64,000 bases of DNA from Alteripontixanthobacter maritimus (lineage in GTDB: Bacteria; Pseudomonadota; Alphaproteobacteria; Sphingomonadales; Sphingomonadaceae). Numbering within the stretch: the first letter of the stretch is position 1; each line of letters opens with the position of its first letter. The DNA lies in assembly GCF_003340475.1 (NCBI RefSeq), contig NZ_QBKA01000002.1, positions 257,501 to 321,500 on the forward strand, given 5' to 3'. The translations under genes were made by a program, and so were the position numbers. The notes beneath the pieces were generated by a model. The model ran no database searches, was not told the DNA's origin, and saw only the letters and a program-made list of their open reading frames with translations. Positions 36,898-44,702 of the stretch are shown here, piece by piece.

Positions 36898-38183
36898 CGT
36901 ACAGCTCCGGCGCTGACGCGGGGCTGCTGAGCAGCCGCGTTATCCAGGGTTCCCGCTTCACGCATGGCGGCCATGCGGTAGCGCAAGGTACGCTCGCTGA
37001 TGCCGAGCTTCCGCGCTGCTGCGCCGCGTCTGCCGCCGGTCAGTTCCAGCGTATCGAGAATGGCGCGCGTTTCGGAATGGCGGGCGATGTCGGACAGCTG
37101 GTTGCCGTCTGCCAGCACTGGCGGTGCGGCATGCTCTATAGTACCCAGTCTGCGAACGGCGGTGTCGAAGCGGATGTGTTCCGCATCGATCGATAATGTA
37201 TCGCCTGCTAGCAGCAGCGCGCGGCGCACAACGTTTTCCAGCTCGCGCACATTCCCGGGCCAAGCATGCGCCGCCAGTTTCGCCAGTGCCGCTTCGGTCA
37301 GGAACGGCACGGCGCCTTCCGCCGGGCAGTGGCGCAGGATCATGGCGAAGGCGAGCGGGGCGATATCCCCCTTCCGGCTGCGCAGCGCCTCGATCTGCAG
37401 GGGGAACACATTGAGGCGGTAATAGAGGTCGGCGCGAAAGCGGCCCTCGGCCACTTCGGTGGGAAGATCGCGATTGGTGCAGGCAATGACGCGGATGTCG
37501 ACCGGCACCGGCTTGGTCGCGCCCAATGGCACCACTTCGCCTTCCTGCAGGGTCCGCAGCAGTTTCGCCTGCAACGCAATGGGCATTTCGCCGATCTCGT
37601 CCAGCAGCAGCGTGCCGCCATCGGCTGCGCGGACGAAGCCCTCGGCAGCTTCGGTCGCGCCGGTATAAGCGCCTTTCTTGTGCCCGAACAGCAGCGCTTC
37701 CAGCATGGTTTCCGGCATCGCCGCGCAGTTGATCGCCACGAACGGCCCGGACTTACGGGCGGAATGTTCGTGGATGAAGCGCGCGAGCACTTCCTTGCCC
37801 GTGCCCGTCGGCCCTTCCACCAGCACGGGAATATCCGATGCTGCAACCCGTCCGGCCACCGCCATCATGGCGAGGCTTGCCGGATCCGCGCAGACCGGCT
37901 GGCCGGGCGCAGTGGCCGCGGCATGCAACGCGGCGAGCGGCCCGGTACCGGCGGCATCGTCATAGGCAAGTGCGAATTTCGCAGGGGCGAGGCGGGTGAG
38001 GCGCGATTGCTCGCCCCGGGCCAATGTCACGACCTGCCCGCCCGGCAGCGAAGCAGGGCGTTCGGCGGTGTCATAAAGCCTGCACGAACCATCGCCCGGA
38101 CGGCTTTCCAACTGCGCGACGCCAGCCGCGCACAGCCCGCCATGATTATTTTTCGCGGTCTCGCTGGCAGTAATATCTTGCAT
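36894..38183 (-). CDS. flbD: sigma-54-dependent flagellar activator, FlbD/FleR type, no receiver domain
   Basis: From the ATG at 38183 (AAGGGG upstream) the product has 429 residues. The AAA+ domain has Walker A GPTGTGKE, the sigma-54 contact loop GAYTGA, Walker B GGTLLLDEIGEM, and a C-terminal Fis-type helix-turn-helix (GRRGAAARKLGISERTLRYR). The first 100 residues do not look like a receiver domain: no Asp-rich start, phosphoacceptor or Lys motif is visible. It heads the long flagellar operon, and sigma-54-type promoters lie before flgB and the transglycosylase-flhA-fliA genes, so it is the probable class II activator. A TTG at 38213 could be used instead. Confidence 0.88.
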   Translation of the reverse strand: MQDITASETAKNNHGGLCAAGVAQLESRPGDGSCRLYDTAERPASLPGGQVVTLARGEQSRLTRLAPAKFALAYDDAAGTGPLAALHAAATAPGQPVCADPASLAMMAVAGRVAASDIPVLVEGPTGTGKEVLARFIHEHSARKSGPFVAINCAAMPETMLEALLFGHKKGAYTGATEAAEGFVRAADGGTLLLDEIGEMPIALQAKLLRTLQEGEVVPLGATKPVPVDIRVIACTNRDLPTEVAEGRFRADLYYRLNVFPLQIEALRSRKGDIAPLAFAMILRHCPAEGAVPFLTEAALAKLAAHAWPGNVRELENVVRRALLLAGDTLSIDAEHIRFDTAVRRLGTIEHAAPPVLADGNQLSDIARHSETRAILDTLELTGGRRGAAARKLGISERTLRYRMAAMREAGTLDNAAAQQPRVSAGAVR

Positions 38184-38274
38184 CGTCCGGCCCCTTGTTA
38201 ACCCTCTTGACAAGCAGGCTTTGGGGGGTGAGCGACAAACGGGGCGGTAATTTAAGCCCTGGTAGGATTACCTA

Positions 38275-38287
38275 GCCGGATTCCGGC
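38275..38287. promoter_or_regulatory. palindrome GCCGGATTCCGGC upstream of flagellin
   Basis: Perfect six-base arms around a central T, in the divergent region between the activator and flagellin genes and about 20 bases before the flagellin promoter candidate. It could be an activator or repressor site, but a palindrome this short can also occur by chance in GC-rich DNA. Confidence 0.3.
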
Positions 38288-38306
38288 CTGTCGATCCTCC
38301 TGTCCC

Positions 38307-38333
38307 TTAATCGCGGCGGGGCCGGCCCGTCCT
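38307..38333 (+). promoter_or_regulatory. flagellin promoter, sigma-28-like: TTAATCGC-N11-CCCGTCCT
   Basis: The -35 core TTAA and the 11-base spacer match the other sites found here, and the -10 matches GCCGTTCT at six of eight bases. The same stretch can also be read as a weak sigma-54 site (CGGCCCG-N4-TTGTT, 38323-38338), so the sigma factor is ambiguous. The distance to the ATG is 73 bases. Confidence 0.45.
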
Positions 38334-38406
38334 TTGTTGTGACTGCCGCAGCATTTCGCTTCCCCGGCATCACCTGAACAACCGCATACCAACCAGGAGC
38401 ATACCA

Positions 38407-39225
38407 ATGGCTGTAATCAACACGAATATCTCCGCCCTCCAGGCTTCCAACGCCAACACCAAGGCCGACATGATGATGGGCCAGGCAATGGAGCGCCTTT
38501 CCACCGGCAAGCGCATCAACGGCGCGAAAGACGACGCCGCCGGCCTCGCCATCGCCACCACCATGACATCCGACATCCGCGCCATGAACCAGGGCATTCG
38601 TAACGCCAATGACGGTATTGCGCTGGCCCAGACGGCAGAAGGCGCATTGGACGAAGTGACCAACATGCTGCAGCGTGTCCGCGAATTGTCGGTGCAGAGC
38701 GCCACCGACACCTACTCCGCCGATGACCGCGGCTATATGGATGCCGAAGTAAAGCAGTTGCAGGCCCAGATTACCGACGTTCTGGCCAACACGAAGTTCA
38801 ACGGCGTCGATCTGTTCAGCACCACGGCAGGCACCGACGTGGCGCTTAACATCGCCACCGACGCAACACAGAGCGTGACGCTGACCAGCAAGGCGATCGA
38901 CGGCACGAACTTCGCCGGGGCAGCGCTCGACGTGACCACCACGGCCGCCGCCGCCACGACGATTACCAATGTCGATCTGGTGCTGGACGATGTCAGCGCC
39001 ACCCGCGCCACACTGGGTGCCGGACAGAACCGCCTGGAAAGCGCGATCAGCAGCCTGACCACGCAGTCCACCAACCTGTCCGACGCCCGTAGCCGGATCG
39101 TGGATACGGACTACTCCGCAGAAACGACCGCACTGGCCAAGGCGCAGATCCTGAACCAGGCGTCCACCGCGATGCTGGCACAGGCCAATCAGAGCCAGCA
39201 GAACGTGCTGTCGCTGCTGCGGTAA
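38407..39225 (+). CDS. fliC: flagellin
   Basis: A 272-residue flagellin. Conserved N-terminal D0/D1 (AVINTNISALQASNANTKAD, MERLSTGKRINGAKDDAAG, LAIATTMTSDIRAMNQGIRN) and C-terminal D0 (SRIVDTDYSAETTALAKAQI, ILNQASTAMLAQANQ, QQNVLSLL) are intact. The middle is short and low in complexity (VTTTAAAATTITNV), so the outer domains D2/D3 are missing and the filament surface will be simple. AGGAG lies about eight bases before the ATG. It is the only flagellin gene in the window and is followed by a hairpin terminator. Confidence 0.97.
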   Translation: MAVINTNISALQASNANTKADMMMGQAMERLSTGKRINGAKDDAAGLAIATTMTSDIRAMNQGIRNANDGIALAQTAEGALDEVTNMLQRVRELSVQSATDTYSADDRGYMDAEVKQLQAQITDVLANTKFNGVDLFSTTAGTDVALNIATDATQSVTLTSKAIDGTNFAGAALDVTTTAAAATTITNVDLVLDDVSATRATLGAGQNRLESAISSLTTQSTNLSDARSRIVDTDYSAETTALAKAQILNQASTAMLAQANQSQQNVLSLLR

Positions 39226-39262
39226 TTCGCAACGGAACAGATAGTTCGCAAACGAAAGGAAA

Positions 39263-39290
39263 GGTCCGGGGCGCAAGCTTCGGGCCTTTT
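39263..39290 (+). terminator. Rho-independent terminator after flagellin
   Basis: A ten-base-pair stem (39263-39272 with 39277-39286, including three G-U pairs) closes a GCAA tetraloop and is followed directly by TTTT. It lies 38 bases after the flagellin stop, so flagellin is transcribed alone. Confidence 0.75.
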
Positions 39291-39410
39291 CCCGTGTGCC
39301 ATGTGCCGCCGCGGGGTGCTCAGTGCCTGACGGGGCCTCGGACGGAACGAATTCGCGCCGTACCGTTGATAGGCAGGTTCCCCACCGCTCCAACTATCGG
39401 CCTTTCTGTC

Positions 39411-40301
39411 ATGACCAATGTTTCATTCTCTCCGCGCGGGGCAACCATGTTGCTGCTCGCTTTCGCGATGGGGCTGTCGGCCTGCTCCCCTCTTGGCGCG
39501 TTCGACGCTCTCGTCCCCAAGGACGGGGACGCGCAGCAGGCTGCCAAGAATGTGTCCTTCGGACCCGTCGAGCGTCAGAAATTGGACATCTACCGGCCCG
39601 CCAAGGCGCGCTCGGATGCGCTACAGACCGACCTGCCGGTGATCGTCTTCATTCATGGCGGTTCGTGGAAGGACGGCTCGAAAGATGGATATTCGTTCGT
39701 CGGCCGGGCGCTGGCATCGCGCGGATTTCTGGTCATCGTTCCCAATTACCGGCTAGTGCCTGACATTCAGTACCCGGCCTTTCTGCAAGACAATGCAGCG
39801 GCGGTGGAATGGGTGATCGACAACGCTGCCGCCTATGGCGGGGACCCATCGCGCATCGTGCTGGTGGGCCATTCCGCCGGGGCATACAATGCGGCCATGC
39901 TTGCACTCGATCCGCGCTGGCTGGGTAACAGGCGCGAGAATGTCAGTGGTTTCGTGGGGCTTGCCGGTCCGTATGACTTCCTGCCGCTGGACGGGCCGGT
40001 AACCAAGGCGGCTTTCGGCAACGAACCGCAGCCGGAAACCACTCAGCCGATCGAATATGCGAGCGCGGACGACCCGCCGGTGCTCCTGCTGCACGGCGCG
40101 AAGGATACGACCGTGGACCCGAAACACAGCGCGATATTGCGTGATATGCTGTCGCAGGCGGGAGCGGAAGTGACCCTTAAAACCTATCCGGAAGTCGGTC
40201 ATATCGAAATATTGACCGCTCTTTCCCGTCCTTTCCGAGGCAAAGCACCAGTGCTCGACGACACAGCCGCGTTTGCGGATGCGGTCACGCGACCTCGTTA
40301 A
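39411..40301 (+). CDS. alpha/beta-hydrolase, esterase/lipase lipoprotein
   Basis: The ATG at 39411 gives 296 residues, with a lipoprotein signal and lipobox LSA-C at Cys25. The hydrolase fold is clear: oxyanion motif FIHGGSWKDGSKDG, PNYRLVPDIQYPAFLQDNAA, nucleophile elbow GHSAGAYNAAM, acid LLHGAKDTTVDP and the late His in YPEVGHIEI. These are features of carboxylesterases of the BD-FAE/carboxylesterase type. It stands alone between the flagellin and the AT-rich island. The substrate is unknown. Confidence 0.85.
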   Translation: MTNVSFSPRGATMLLLAFAMGLSACSPLGAFDALVPKDGDAQQAAKNVSFGPVERQKLDIYRPAKARSDALQTDLPVIVFIHGGSWKDGSKDGYSFVGRALASRGFLVIVPNYRLVPDIQYPAFLQDNAAAVEWVIDNAAAYGGDPSRIVLVGHSAGAYNAAMLALDPRWLGNRRENVSGFVGLAGPYDFLPLDGPVTKAAFGNEPQPETTQPIEYASADDPPVLLLHGAKDTTVDPKHSAILRDMLSQAGAEVTLKTYPEVGHIEILTALSRPFRGKAPVLDDTAAFADAVTRPR

Positions 40302-40334
40302 GTTAAATTGCGAGGTGTTGTCCGGTTGGCGAGG

Positions 40335-40522
40335 TTAGGCTCGTAGCCCTTCGCCGAAACGCAGCGGGCTATCGTTTGTCTTGTCCAACAGCAACTTCAT
40401 TATCCGCGAGTTACGAAGGTCTGCTGGATCGCCCGTCACCAGTATTTCCTTTGCCTCCACCCGCGCAACCACATGCGCCGTTTCCTACCCGCGCGAAAAA
40501 GGCTGTTTAGCTGGGCCGGTCG
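40335..40522 (-). pseudogene. decayed 3' fragment of a motB-like gene
   Basis: On the minus strand, 40383-40484 translates to a 34-residue stretch that contains VTGDPADLRNSRIMKLLLD. The intact MotB C-terminus reads VKDDPADPRNRRISVLLLD; 14 of the 21 residues ending there match. An in-frame TAG lies directly before the stretch, and similarity seems to continue upstream in another frame (RPAQLNSLFRAG), so the copy is frameshifted and has no start. The nucleotides are clearly diverged, so this is an old remnant of a second stator gene and not a fresh duplication. Confidence 0.6.
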
Positions 40523-40654
40523 CGCGCACGCGTAGACGATGGCACGAGAGTGGGGAACGTTTCCGGCATCGGTTCGCTCCGCAAGGGTAGAAAGGAACCG
40601 GATCAGTTAGGTAGAATGGGGGTGTATGAAACCCTTCTATCGTGCGGCTGACGG

Positions 40655-40664
40655 TATTTTGAAT
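40655..40664. repeat. left copy of 10-base direct repeat TATTTTGAAT
   Basis: An identical copy occurs at 41949-41958. The pair encloses the AT-rich orphan gene and its probable promoter, about 1.3 kb. This could be a target duplication or recombination site, but a ten-base match in AT-rich DNA could also be chance. Confidence 0.35.
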
Positions 40665-40685
40665 GCAAAATCAAGGTGAAACCGA

Positions 40686-40714
40686 TTGCGAAACCAGCGA
40701 GTTTTTTCTATAGT
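40686..40714 (+). promoter_or_regulatory. housekeeping promoter candidate of the orphan gene
   Basis: TTGCGA and TATAGT are separated by 17 bases. An mRNA would start near 40721, leaving an 80-base leader before the ATG at 40804. The element lies inside the AT-rich segment, so the gene appears to carry its own promoter. The rest of the 500-base gap from 40302 holds the motB remnant and no other gene that I can see. Confidence 0.4.
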
Positions 40715-40803
40715 TTTACTCTATAAATAAGCAATTAGGTTTTGCCGTAAATGTCAGATTATAAACGAATCGTTTCCTGATCGTACAATGCAGTTGTTCG
40801 GAC

Positions 40804-41946
40804 ATGACAAAGGATCAAAAGAAATTAACGAATAAAGGTCTTATGGAAACGCAAGACCTAATGCGGAATTTGATTAATACGGCAAAGCATAATCCAGATA
40901 AATACGAAAAATTGTTGAACGTATTAAATTCAAAAGAATATCGGACTCCTTCCGTTGCTTCACTTGCGTTTGCACGTATAAAACGCACTACGGCACAAAG
41001 ATTCCGTGCATTGCAAGAGGCTATTGCCCCAAGTTCCGGCGGAAAAATTTTTTTCAAGAAATCAGAAGAGTATCGTAAGGCTAAACGCAACGTATTATGG
41101 GCTTCAAGCGTCACGTTACTACTTTCTTTCGCGACTGGAAATGAAGTTAAGGCGCCTGCTCTTGACATCAGTTTGGCGATTGCTCCCCTTGCGGTGTCTT
41201 TTATGATCTATACAGTTTATCTGTTAATAGCATACCACCACGAGCAGTACATCCTGTCATCTTCTCATTCTGATATAGCGATTGGTATGAAATCAGGTAG
41301 CAATAATCACGATGCAAATGAGGCAGGATTTGCTAGTTCAGCTGAGAAAATGCTTCGCGAACAGCTCGAAGAAATTGGAAAGAAATTATCTTATTGGAAT
41401 CAAGCATTAGAACAAGCACCAGCAGAAAGTGAAAACCGAAGCGCAGTAATGGAGGCGATGGTGAATGCCCAAGGCCTATTCTCTCCAATTATACAAGCTG
41501 TAGATTCTTTACAAGAAATGCGTCTATCTTGGCTTGGCGCGCAAGATCATGTACCTCATGGTCACGACATCGATTATTTAGCCAGTATTTCAAAAGCTGA
41601 AGCCGCTGAAACTGAACTTCGTGAACTTAACGAACCTGTGATGAGCAATCTATCAAATGCATTAGGTTTGGTTCCAGCTATTGATGAGCGGACGGCGCGA
41701 AATATGGTTGAAGGAAATAATTCTCACATTGAAGAACTGAAAAAGGCGATGTCCGCGATAACTATTAGGATAGATGAAATGACCCGTATTAGTTCAAGGT
41801 TAAATCGCCGAGATAGACAAGTTTTTAGTTTTCATGACATCCTAGTGCCTTACGGGCTAGCGATTGCTGCGCTAACATCTAGTGGGATTGCTCATGCTGA
41901 TGCAATAATATTATTTGTGGATGAGACCGTGCAAAAAGTGGCCTAG
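40804..41946 (+). CDS. orphan membrane protein of unknown function, AT-rich
   Basis: A 380-residue protein that I do not recognise. The N-terminal 95 residues are charged and helical (DLMRNLINTAKHNPDKYEKL). Two hydrophobic segments follow (about 98-112 NVLWASSVTLLLSFA and 124-146 SLAIAPLAVSFMIYTVYLLI), then about 180 mostly helical residues with coiled-coil character, and a last hydrophobic stretch near the C-terminus (YGLAIAALTSSGIAHADAII). Codon use is AT-rich, unlike all neighbours, which points to recent transfer. No Shine-Dalgarno site is obvious. It sits between a motB remnant and motB and is flanked by a direct repeat. A defence or membrane-stress role is possible but nothing shows it. 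Confidence 0.7.
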   Translation: MTKDQKKLTNKGLMETQDLMRNLINTAKHNPDKYEKLLNVLNSKEYRTPSVASLAFARIKRTTAQRFRALQEAIAPSSGGKIFFKKSEEYRKAKRNVLWASSVTLLLSFATGNEVKAPALDISLAIAPLAVSFMIYTVYLLIAYHHEQYILSSSHSDIAIGMKSGSNNHDANEAGFASSAEKMLREQLEEIGKKLSYWNQALEQAPAESENRSAVMEAMVNAQGLFSPIIQAVDSLQEMRLSWLGAQDHVPHGHDIDYLASISKAEAAETELRELNEPVMSNLSNALGLVPAIDERTARNMVEGNNSHIEELKKAMSAITIRIDEMTRISSRLNRRDRQVFSFHDILVPYGLAIAALTSSGIAHADAIILFVDETVQKVA

Positions 41947-41948
41947 AT

Positions 41949-41958
41949 TATTTTGAAT
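41949..41958. repeat. right copy of 10-base direct repeat TATTTTGAAT
   Basis: Matches 40655-40664 exactly. It begins three bases after the orphan gene stop and lies 36 bases before the end of motB, so it marks the right edge of the AT-rich segment. Confidence 0.35.
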
Positions 41959-41993
41959 TAAGCTTCAAAACCTGCTAATTGATATGTTGGTTT

Positions 41994-42875
41994 TCAATCC
42001 AGCAACAACACCGATATCCGCCGGTTGCGGGGGTCTGCCGGGTCGTCCTTTACCAAAAGCTCGCGGTCGGCCACGCCTTCGATGCGGTCGAAGCGGGTTT
42101 CGGGGATGGTTGTGGCGAGCATGGCCTGGCGGGTGGCTTCGGCGCGGCCGGTGCTTAGCGACCAGTTGTTGGCCACCACGCCCGGCTTCCACGGCAGCGC
42201 GTCGGTATGGCCGCGCACCACGATCTGCGCGGCGTCGTCCGAAATCACTTCGGCCACGGCGGTAATCAGCTCGCGCGCTTCGGGGACGAGGATCGTGGTG
42301 CCCAGCGCGAACATGGAAAACTCCGCATCGTCGACGAGGTCGATCCGCGTGCCTTCGGGCGTCCGCATCACGCGCACCTGCCGGGCGAGACGGCGCAGCC
42401 GCGCGGTCATCTCCAGCCGCTTTTCGATCTTCGCCTTCAGGTCGCGGTGGCGCTTGCCATCCTTGTCTGGCGCGGCATCTTCCTTCTGCGGGCCGCCTTG
42501 CGCGCCCTTTGGAATGGTCAGTTCGCGGTTGCCCGTCTGCCCGGCGCGGTGGGGGTAGCTGTCTGCGTCCACCATCGAACTGCCGCCCAGCATCCCGTCG
42601 GACCCGGCGCTTTCCTGCTTCAACTTGACGAGGGTGGGGGTAAAATAATCGGCGAGGCCCTTGCGCTGGTTCTCGGTCGTGGCGCCCAGCAGCCAGAGCA
42701 TCAGGAAGAACGCCATCATCGCGGTGACGAAATCGGCATAGGCAACCTTCCACGCGCCGCCATGGTGGCCCGCCTCGGTCACGAAGACCTTCTTGACGAT
42801 GATCGGGCGCACCGGCTCGGCGGGAGCGTCTGCGGGGGGTGACATGAGCGGGGCGCCCACGGCTTGCGATGCCAT
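41994..42875 (-). CDS. motB: flagellar stator protein MotB
   Basis: A 293-residue MotB. The single helix with the proton-binding Asp reads VAYADFVTAMMAFFLMLWLL. A periplasmic plug and linker are followed by an OmpA-like peptidoglycan-binding domain (VVRGHTDALPWKPG, NWSLSTGRAEATRQAML, DDPADPRNRRISVLLLD). It forms the stator with MotA. It starts one base after the motA stop and is the last gene of the flgB operon. A second ATG at 42845 is possible. Confidence 0.95.
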   Translation of the reverse strand: MASQAVGAPLMSPPADAPAEPVRPIIVKKVFVTEAGHHGGAWKVAYADFVTAMMAFFLMLWLLGATTENQRKGLADYFTPTLVKLKQESAGSDGMLGGSSMVDADSYPHRAGQTGNRELTIPKGAQGGPQKEDAAPDKDGKRHRDLKAKIEKRLEMTARLRRLARQVRVMRTPEGTRIDLVDDAEFSMFALGTTILVPEARELITAVAEVISDDAAQIVVRGHTDALPWKPGVVANNWSLSTGRAEATRQAMLATTIPETRFDRIEGVADRELLVKDDPADPRNRRISVLLLD

Positions 42876-42876
42876 G

Positions 42877-43740
42877 TCAGCGGCCCCGCAGCGTGTCGAG
42901 CAGGTCGGTCAGCGGCGGGCGGTGCGCGGGCGGCAGACCACTGCGGGCGCTTTCCACCACCAGCGGCTGCGGATGGCCGTGCAGGCTGGCGATGATGACC
43001 TGCTTCACCGATTGGTAGATCTGGCTGTCATGCGCGTTTACCTGCTTCAGCCGGCCGGCCAGCGGGCCGACTATACCATAGGCGAGCAATACGCCCAGAA
43101 ACGTGCCGACCAGCGCGGAACCGATCATCTTGCCCAATACTTCTGGCGGCTGGTCGATCGAACCCATGGTCTTCACGATGCCCAGCACGGCGGCCACAAT
43201 GCCCAGCGCGGGCAGCGCGTCAGCCAGGTTCTGCAGGGCATGGGCAGGCTCCTCGATCTCGTGCAGCTGGGTGCGGATGGCATTGTCCATCACATCCTCG
43301 ATCGCATGGGTGTCGAGCGTGCCGGAGCTTACCACGATCAGCGTCAGCGCGTCGCACACCAGATTGGTCAGCGCGGGCTGCGCCAGCAGGCGCGGATATT
43401 CAGCGAAGATGGCGGAGTTCTGCGGATCGGTCACATGGCTTTCCAGCGCCACGGGGCCTTCCGCGCGCTGGACTTTCATCAGGCGGCTGGTCAGCGCGAT
43501 GGCGTCCACATGGTCCTGCCCCGAATACATCGGGCCCTTGAACACGCGGGCCACGCCGCGACCCAGACCCTTCAGTTCGTGCATGGAATTGCCCGCCACC
43601 AGCGCGCCGATGGCAGCGCCGCCGATGATGGTCATTTCGATAGGGATCGCGGCCATGACCGGCCCCAGCGCGCCGCCGCTCATGACGAAGCCCCCGAAAA
43701 CGAGGACGAGGAGGATGACGATACCAGCGGCTGCAAACAT
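42877..43740 (-). CDS. motA: flagellar stator protein MotA
   Basis: A 287-residue MotA with four membrane helices (1-22, 33-50, 168-190, 200-222). The cytoplasmic loop holds charged residues that contact FliG, and the LADALPALGIVAAVLGIVKT and GKMIGSALVGTFLGVLLAYG signature segments are clear. Standard partner of motB at the end of the flg operon. Confidence 0.95.
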   Translation of the reverse strand: MFAAAGIVILLVLVFGGFVMSGGALGPVMAAIPIEMTIIGGAAIGALVAGNSMHELKGLGRGVARVFKGPMYSGQDHVDAIALTSRLMKVQRAEGPVALESHVTDPQNSAIFAEYPRLLAQPALTNLVCDALTLIVVSSGTLDTHAIEDVMDNAIRTQLHEIEEPAHALQNLADALPALGIVAAVLGIVKTMGSIDQPPEVLGKMIGSALVGTFLGVLLAYGIVGPLAGRLKQVNAHDSQIYQSVKQVIIASLHGHPQPLVVESARSGLPPAHRPPLTDLLDTLRGR

Positions 43741-43773
43741 GGTTCGGGGCTTTCGTAAAAGGGTCTGTGCGCG

Positions 43774-44691
43774 TCAGATCGCGTCGAACAAAGACAGGTT
43801 CTGCATCCGCACGAAGCTGGCCTGGCTGGCTTCCAGCACGGTCAGCGTCTGCTGCAATTCGGCGATGGCGGAGGTGAGGTCGGTGCCGCCGACATCGGCG
43901 CTGGCGCGGCTGCGGCTTTCAGAAAGCTGGTCCTGCCGGGTCTGGATGATCTCGATCCAGGCGGCACGCGCGCCCAGCACCGTTTGCGAACGGTTCACCT
44001 GCCCTAACGCTTCGTCCAGCCCGGCCAGCGCTCCGGTCGCGGCGGCGGCAGGGTCGGCGGATGAGCGCAGGGCAGCGGACAGGTCGGTCAGGAACGCGAA
44101 TACATTGGTCTGGGTGCCGTTATCGTCGAAATTGGTGAAGGTCGGCCCGGTAATGCCGCGCGGGATGGCAATGTCGTCGCCCAGATCGAACTCGCCCGCT
44201 TGCGCAGTACCGTCGTAGAAGATCACGCCGCGCCCGTTCTCGCGGTAAGCGGGGCCGTCGGTTTCCCCGCCGAACAACGCACCGCCCGACAATCCGCGCG
44301 TGTTTACGGCGGCAAGCAGGCTTTGCTGCAACTGGTCGATCTCGTCCGCGATCACGCTGCGCTGCTGGGCACCGGTGGCTTCGCTCGATGCAAGAAGGGT
44401 GAGTTCGCGGATGCGGATCAGTTCGCCTGCGATATCGGACAGCGCATCGCCGCCGCGCGACAGCTCGTCCGCCGCGCGCGCCGTATTGGCGCTGTCGATG
44501 GAAGCCAGCCGGTCCGCTCTCCCCAGTCCGCGCAGCTGAGCTGCAGCGACCGGATCGTCGGACGAGCGTGCGATCCGCGTGCCTGTGCCGATGGACTGTT
44601 GCAGCTGTTCCGCCTGCCCGCGAAGCGAGGTCATGTCGGTAAGCGACCGGCGGAAAAACGCGGATGAGGAATTGATCGTGGGCAAGGTCAT
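43774..44691 (-). CDS. flgL: hook-filament junction protein FlgL (HAP3)
   Basis: A 305-residue flagellin-like protein. The N-terminus (FRRSLTDMTSLRGQAEQLQQ, IGTGTRIARSSDDPVAAAQL) and C-terminus (IAELQQTLTVLEASQASFVR, NLSLFDAI) have the D0/D1 helices of the family. FlgL joins hook-filament junction protein FlgK to the filament. Confidence 0.92.
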   Translation of the reverse strand: MTLPTINSSSAFFRRSLTDMTSLRGQAEQLQQSIGTGTRIARSSDDPVAAAQLRGLGRADRLASIDSANTARAADELSRGGDALSDIAGELIRIRELTLLASSEATGAQQRSVIADEIDQLQQSLLAAVNTRGLSGGALFGGETDGPAYRENGRGVIFYDGTAQAGEFDLGDDIAIPRGITGPTFTNFDDNGTQTNVFAFLTDLSAALRSSADPAAAATGALAGLDEALGQVNRSQTVLGARAAWIEIIQTRQDQLSESRSRASADVGGTDLTSAIAELQQTLTVLEASQASFVRMQNLSLFDAI

Positions 44692-44702
44692 GATGGCATC
44701 CT

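Noticed and set aside
40381-40590. Open frame of 69 codons on the plus strand
   Set aside because: It lies antisense to the motB remnant and has no ribosome site or recognisable product.
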